Below are positions 60,198 to 64,000 of a stretch of DNA of 64,000 nucleotides, piece after piece; the stretch's first letter is position 1; each line of letters begins with the position of its first letter. Location of the stretch: assembly GCF_000577335.1 (NCBI RefSeq), contig NZ_CBYL010000001.1, forward strand, positions 62,001 through 126,000, written 5' to 3'. This DNA comes from Faecalispora jeddahensis (lineage in GTDB: Bacteria; Bacillota; Clostridia; Oscillospirales; Acutalibacteraceae). The position numbers were made by a program, and so were the translations under genes. The notes beneath the pieces are model-generated. The model saw only the letters and a program-made list of their open reading frames with translations. It did no database searches and was not told where the DNA came from.

Positions 60198-62858
60198 TCA
60201 TTCCTGCGATAGAATTTCCACGTATCCCTCTGTTCCGTTTACCCGGATTCTTTGCCCGTCTTTGATCAGCTTAGTAGCGTTTTCCACACCCACAACCGCG
60301 GGCAGACCGTATTCTCTGGCAATCACGGAACCATGGGTCATCATCCCGCCCACTTCTGTCACCAAACTCTTGATGGACACAAACACCGGCGTCCAGCTTG
60401 GGTCGGTAAACGTCGTGACCAGAATATCGCCATCCTCCATGTGGGCATCCTCTATTTTCAGAACAACCCGCGCCCGTCCCTCCACGGTTCCGGAGGAAGC
60501 GGGAATGCCTGCCAAAGCCCCTTTCGGGATATTCCCGGTATCGTATTCACCAGACAGCGCCTCTCCTTCGGAAGTCATGACGCGGGGCGGCGTCAGTTTT
60601 GTGTAGGTTTCGTATTCCTCTTTCCGCTCCGTGATGATATCGTAATCCACCCGGTTGGTACGAACGGCCTCACGAAGTTCCTCAAAAGACAGATAGTAGA
60701 TATCCTCCTTTTCCCGGAGCACGCCCTTTTGCACGAGTTTATCGGCCTCCCTCAGCAGGGCCTGTTTAATAATCCAGTAATACCTGACCATCAGGTACTT
60801 CGGGTATTCCCTGTAGCCGATGAAGTTGCGCAAAACGCTGATCTTCTCCCTGGCTTTCTTGGCCTTTTGTTTTCCGCCGGGCAATTGTTCCAAGCGGTTC
60901 AGAAGATCCTGTTCGTTCCGTTTTGCTTCCAGTTGGCCCTGTTCCGTTCTGGTGCTATGAGCGCCCGGCCCAAAGTTTTTGATGTTGCTGAGAATGGAAG
61001 GGACGAGGGCGGTCGGCTGTTCGCTGAAACGAGGTCTGGTAATATCGATCTCGCCCGGACAGCGCATGCCGTATTTTTCAAGATACGCCTGTATGGATTT
61101 ACTGACGGCGTCTCCGCCTTCCAGCCCATTCAGGTCCTCAAAAAAGGTTTGATCTTTCGCGTGCCCCAAATACTCCATCACTGCCGGGGATTGCCGAACG
61201 ACGTCCGCCACATCCAGCAGCTCCAGACCCATTTCGGAAGTAATGTTGTTGGCTGCCGATTTGGAAAGAGAATCCGCAGCATTTTTTTCACCGAGCCACT
61301 TTTCCATGTTCTTATTGATCCAGCTGGACGCCAATGTTCCGGCATAAACCGCTCCCATGCTTTTGGGGTCGCACACCGCTTCTTTCATGTGCTTGAGCTC
61401 TCTTATAACAGCGGCAAACAATTCTTCTCCGGATAGGCTTTCCATCCTGTGCTGCAATTCTCTGATAGATGCCTCATTTTGAGACATTAATGTTGGAACG
61501 ATGGATGCATCGTTGTCGCGGGATATCTTGATCGACTGAACGACCAGCCCCCAGGAAAAGTACCCTGTGCCCATGCTGAAGAACCCTTTCCCGCTGCGCG
61601 ACAATGATTTCAGAAAATCCTTCCGTTTCACCAGGCTCTTGAGCATATTCAGCACGAGAGGGTCGATCTTGCCCATAGAGGCGAGCACAATTTTTCGTCC
61701 TGCGGGAGAAGACAAATCGTGTGCCAGATCGAAATAAAGCCTCCCGCCGATTGGAAGGAACAAAGCCTCTTCGGACTTTTTCTCCGGCTTATCCTGAAAC
61801 CCTAACTGGAAAAAGGACAGTCCCAATGGTTTCATGGCATCGGTCATCATCTGCTGATGGCTGAAGGACATATAGACATGGTTTTTCCCGTCCTTTCTGT
61901 CCGGAACGGGGTACAGCGTGGTGATGGGACGGCTTTGGACGATAAAGAATTGATGCTCATACAGGCACCATTCGATGTCCTGCGGACGGCCGAAATAGGC
62001 CTCGATCCGTCTGCCCGTTTTCTCAAGCTCCAGAATCTGCTGGTCTGTCAGCGTCTGCCGGTTCTGGTTTTCGGCCGCGACCTTTTTCTCCTCCGTGCCG
62101 CCTTCCTTTAGGGCATAGATCGCCAGCTTCTTAGTGGGTATCTTCTTATCAATGATCCTGCCGTCACGCACCTTATAGTTATCTGCGTTTACGAGACCGG
62201 AAACCAATGCTTCGCCAAGCCCGAAGCTCGCATCGATGGACGTGACCTTTCTGTTCATCGTGATAGGGTCTGCCGTGAACAGAATTCCCGAAGCCTGCGG
62301 AAAAACCATCTTTTGAATCACCACAGAAAGAGATACTTTACGGTGATCGAACTGATTCTGCATGCGGTAAATCACCGCGCGGTCCGTAAAGAGAGAGGCC
62401 CAGCATTTGCTTACGTGCTTTAAGATTTCGTCCCTGCCGATGATGTTCAGATAAGTATCCTGCTGCCCCGCAAAAGAAGCGGTCGGCAAATCCTCCGCAG
62501 TTGCGCTGGAACGAACCGCATAGGCGTTCTTCTCCCCAAACTTTTCAAGAAATGCCGTTATCTCTTCTTCTATCTCCGCGGGGATCGGGAGGGCTTCGAT
62601 CAATCCGCGGATTTTCCCGCTCATCTCGCTTACTTTTACCAGCTCCCCGGCGCTGAGGGCTGACAGCTCCCCCACCAAAGCATTGAATTCCTCGCTGCTC
62701 TCTACAGCACGGACATAGGCGTCGGTGGTGATACAGAAGCCCTCGGGAACCTGAATCCCCTCGACTCTTGACAGCTCCCCCAGATTCGCGCCTTTACCGC
62801 CGGCTACTGCCAGCTGCGTTTTATCTATGTCTTTCAAACTGAATACATATGATTTCAT
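60198..62858 (-). CDS. rph: Rifampicin phosphotransferase (PEP-synthase-like)
   Basis: An 886-residue three-domain enzyme. ATP-grasp domain (about 1-320): GGKGANLGELS, NAYAVRSSATAEDLPTASFAGQQDTYLN and GRPQDIEWCLY. Middle rifamycin-binding domain (about 325-760), which true PEP synthase lacks in this form. C-terminal phosphohistidine domain (about 770-886) with the catalytic His in EVGGMMTHGSVIAREYGLPAVVGV. The length and order match the Listeria/Bacillus Rph family, which phosphorylates rifampicin with ATP via His and gives resistance. ATG at 62858 follows GAGGAG. It is 60 bases after a TetR gene whose product likely controls it. Activity on rifampicin is inferred from the family; other hydroxy substrates cannot be excluded. 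Confidence 0.9.
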   Translation of the reverse strand: MKSYVFSLKDIDKTQLAVAGGKGANLGELSRVEGIQVPEGFCITTDAYVRAVESSEEFNALVGELSALSAGELVKVSEMSGKIRGLIEALPIPAEIEEEITAFLEKFGEKNAYAVRSSATAEDLPTASFAGQQDTYLNIIGRDEILKHVSKCWASLFTDRAVIYRMQNQFDHRKVSLSVVIQKMVFPQASGILFTADPITMNRKVTSIDASFGLGEALVSGLVNADNYKVRDGRIIDKKIPTKKLAIYALKEGGTEEKKVAAENQNRQTLTDQQILELEKTGRRIEAYFGRPQDIEWCLYEHQFFIVQSRPITTLYPVPDRKDGKNHVYMSFSHQQMMTDAMKPLGLSFFQLGFQDKPEKKSEEALFLPIGGRLYFDLAHDLSSPAGRKIVLASMGKIDPLVLNMLKSLVKRKDFLKSLSRSGKGFFSMGTGYFSWGLVVQSIKISRDNDASIVPTLMSQNEASIRELQHRMESLSGEELFAAVIRELKHMKEAVCDPKSMGAVYAGTLASSWINKNMEKWLGEKNAADSLSKSAANNITSEMGLELLDVADVVRQSPAVMEYLGHAKDQTFFEDLNGLEGGDAVSKSIQAYLEKYGMRCPGEIDITRPRFSEQPTALVPSILSNIKNFGPGAHSTRTEQGQLEAKRNEQDLLNRLEQLPGGKQKAKKAREKISVLRNFIGYREYPKYLMVRYYWIIKQALLREADKLVQKGVLREKEDIYYLSFEELREAVRTNRVDYDIITERKEEYETYTKLTPPRVMTSEGEALSGEYDTGNIPKGALAGIPASSGTVEGRARVVLKIEDAHMEDGDILVTTFTDPSWTPVFVSIKSLVTEVGGMMTHGSVIAREYGLPAVVGVENATKLIKDGQRIRVNGTEGYVEILSQE

Positions 62859-62918
62859 ACAGATGCTCCTCACGATTACCGGCGGAAAGCGATGTGGATT
62901 CCGCAGAGTGACTTACGT

Positions 62919-63539
62919 TCAGCCCACATATTCTTCTTTGTAAAAGTTGTTTCTGAGCATATCCAGACATTCATCAAATTCTTTTTCAAATTTGTTAAAA
63001 TCAGGCTCCGACACGTTCAGCTGCTTTGTAAAGCCGTCCGCAATCCATTGAAGCATCCTGATCAAAGATTTCAGGTTTACGGTATCCTTGAACTTTGAAA
63101 CGTCCGCGCCCTCAAGAACGATTCTATTTCTAAAGTCTTCCCCGCCGTCAATGATATTCTTGATATCGGCCTTTACTTCTTCGTCGTTTTCAAAATACAT
63201 ACCGGCTAAAAAAGCAGGCATCGCAGCATGCTGTTTCATCACCGAAAATTCAATGTTCGACGATATCTTCATTCTGTCAAAAAAATCCGTAACGCTGTTG
63301 TCGAAATGACGATCGATCTCAGCCATCATCGTCTTGCCGCACAGCTCGACCAGGTACAGATATAACGCCTTCTTTGTGCCAAAATAATGGAATACCATCG
63401 CCTTTGAAATCCTCGCCGCGGCAGCGATATCACTGACGGAAGTTTTTTTATATCCATTGATGCCAAACGCTTTGAGCGCCGCATCAATGATACTATTCTG
63501 TTTTTCTTCCGGCAAACAAAAAAATCGTTCCAAATCCAT
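62919..63539 (-). CDS. TetR family regulator of rph
   Basis: A 206-residue regulator. The N-terminal DNA-binding domain is KQNSIIDAALKAFGINGYKKTSVSDIAAAARISKAMVFHYFGTKKALYLYLVELCG (about 12-67), standard TetR with the recognition helix SKAMVFHYFGTK. The ligand domain is all helical and variable. It is the first gene of a unit with rph, and a perfect inverted repeat lies 16 bases upstream of its start. Confidence 0.93.
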   Translation of the reverse strand: MDLERFFCLPEEKQNSIIDAALKAFGINGYKKTSVSDIAAAARISKAMVFHYFGTKKALYLYLVELCGKTMMAEIDRHFDNSVTDFFDRMKISSNIEFSVMKQHAAMPAFLAGMYFENDEEVKADIKNIIDGGEDFRNRIVLEGADVSKFKDTVNLKSLIRMLQWIADGFTKQLNVSEPDFNKFEKEFDECLDMLRNNFYKEEYVG

Positions 63540-63554
63540 TTACCCCCAAACACA

Positions 63555-63610
63555 ATTGACCGAATCGGTTTATAATGCTAAAGATAGCACTATAAACCGA
63601 TTCGGTCAAT
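63555..63610. promoter_or_regulatory. Large inverted repeat, TetR operator before the TetR-rph unit
   Basis: Two perfect 20-bp arms, 63555-63574 and 63591-63610, separated by 16 bases. Each arm itself contains the palindrome ACCGA-A/T-TCGGT, so there are two complete binding sites in mirror positions. TTGACC elements at both ends with weak -10-like TATCTT and TAAAGA at 17 bases suggest a symmetrical promoter region under tight repression. Confidence 0.8.
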
Positions 63611-63760
63611 GGATTTGATAAAAATATTTTTGTATTTGTTGTGATGCTATTTCGTTCTCTTTCCCCCACTTGCATCCGCTTGATGATTACGGGAAAGTAA
63701 TAGGGCCTTAAAGCAGTTGAAGCATTTATTCTCTGCTTCTTTCCATGGCAAAGAATTTGC

Positions 63761-64000
63761 CTAAACTGCGTACAGAATATATTCGGTGGGAAACACCGGC
63801 GACCCATAGTAACGTAAATAAAAATGGTAGGATGGGTCGGCTTCATAAATCATGCGTGTCAGTTTCCAAAGGTCTTTGTGATTGTGGTACACGCTTAACG
63901 CGAGCTTCGGATGATTTTTCTTTATTTTTTCCAAGCATCCCAAAAGGGCTTTTTCTTCCCCGCCCTCAATATCCATTTTAATGAAGGTTATGTCTTCCTC
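63761..64000 (-). CDS. FkbM family methyltransferase (partial, C-terminal part)
   Basis: Only the last 79 codons are inside the window; the frame is open to the right edge. It reads EEDITFIKMDIEGGEEKALLG, then HPKLALSVYHNHKDLWKL and FYLRYYGSPVFPTEYILYAV. FIKMDIEG with the downstream HN/Y pattern is the C-terminal signature of FkbM-type S-adenosylmethionine-dependent methyltransferases, often acting on sugars or glycans of the cell surface. The stop codon lies about 220 bases before the TetR start. Probably part of a longer operon outside the window. Confidence 0.85.
   Translation of the reverse strand, partial: EEDITFIKMDIEGGEEKALLGCLEKIKKNHPKLALSVYHNHKDLWKLTRMIYEADPSYHFYLRYYGSPVFPTEYILYAV

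Overview
The window reads as a chromosomal segment of an anaerobic Bacillota, probably class Clostridia and perhaps an Oscillospirales-type gut organism (inference). The grounds are strong Shine-Dalgarno sites (AGGAGG type), Rho-independent terminators, a tRNA-Trp T-box leader in front of the trp operon, a Gram-positive GlpP antiterminator, the anaerobic GlpA/GlpB/DUF1667 glycerol-3-phosphate dehydrogenase set, and BMP-type nucleoside ABC transporters. No rRNA, tRNA, CRISPR array, intact transposase or phage gene was seen. The window is almost fully packed with ordinary genes in short operons.

Layout. 1-7573 (minus): a partial MATE exporter, then a complete glycerol regulon (glpP, a flavin-reductase-like gene, glpK, glpF, then the GlpA-like, GlpB-like and DUF1667 subunits). 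It carries three terminator-like leader hairpins that fit GlpP antitermination. 7824-13545: YitT membrane protein, a MerR regulator followed by a MerR-type promoter and an aldo/keto reductase plus Eis-like acetyltransferase pair, a strongly folded non-coding stretch, nitroreductase, and an MBL hydrolase. 13849-24607 (minus): a ten- to eleven-gene cluster with a GntR regulator, BMP lipoprotein and ABC importer, isochorismatase-like hydrolase, PfkB kinase, nucleoside phosphorylase, BtpA-family TIM barrel, iron alcohol dehydrogenase and a TrpA-like TIM barrel lacking the catalytic Asp. This looks like uptake and stepwise breakdown of a nucleoside-like compound and is the best candidate for an undescribed pathway.

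24939-33202: DMT transporter, methyltransferase, aldo/keto reductase, a 1152-residue secreted protein with two beta-helix modules, and a divergent pair of small ribbon-helix-helix regulators whose two promoters each carry the same GGTTCACTG motif in the spacer, followed by an MFS exporter. 33381-40220 (minus): complete trpEGDCFBA operon with T-box. 40430-47417: HxlR and PNPOx-like pair, MarR plus a heterodimeric ABC exporter, and a MetE-like protein. 47692-50807 (minus): YdcF-type protein, GGDEF protein and DUF4180 protein.

51492-59291: LysR regulator divergent from a carboxyltransferase, a family III CoA-transferase and a tripartite tricarboxylate transporter (TctB, TctA, TctC), a likely carboxylate uptake, CoA activation and decarboxylation module. 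59475-64000 (minus): a family-4-like uracil-DNA glycosylase, a rifampicin phosphotransferase preceded by its TetR regulator and a perfect 20-bp inverted repeat, and the end of an FkbM methyltransferase. All function calls rest on reading motifs by eye; no database search was run.
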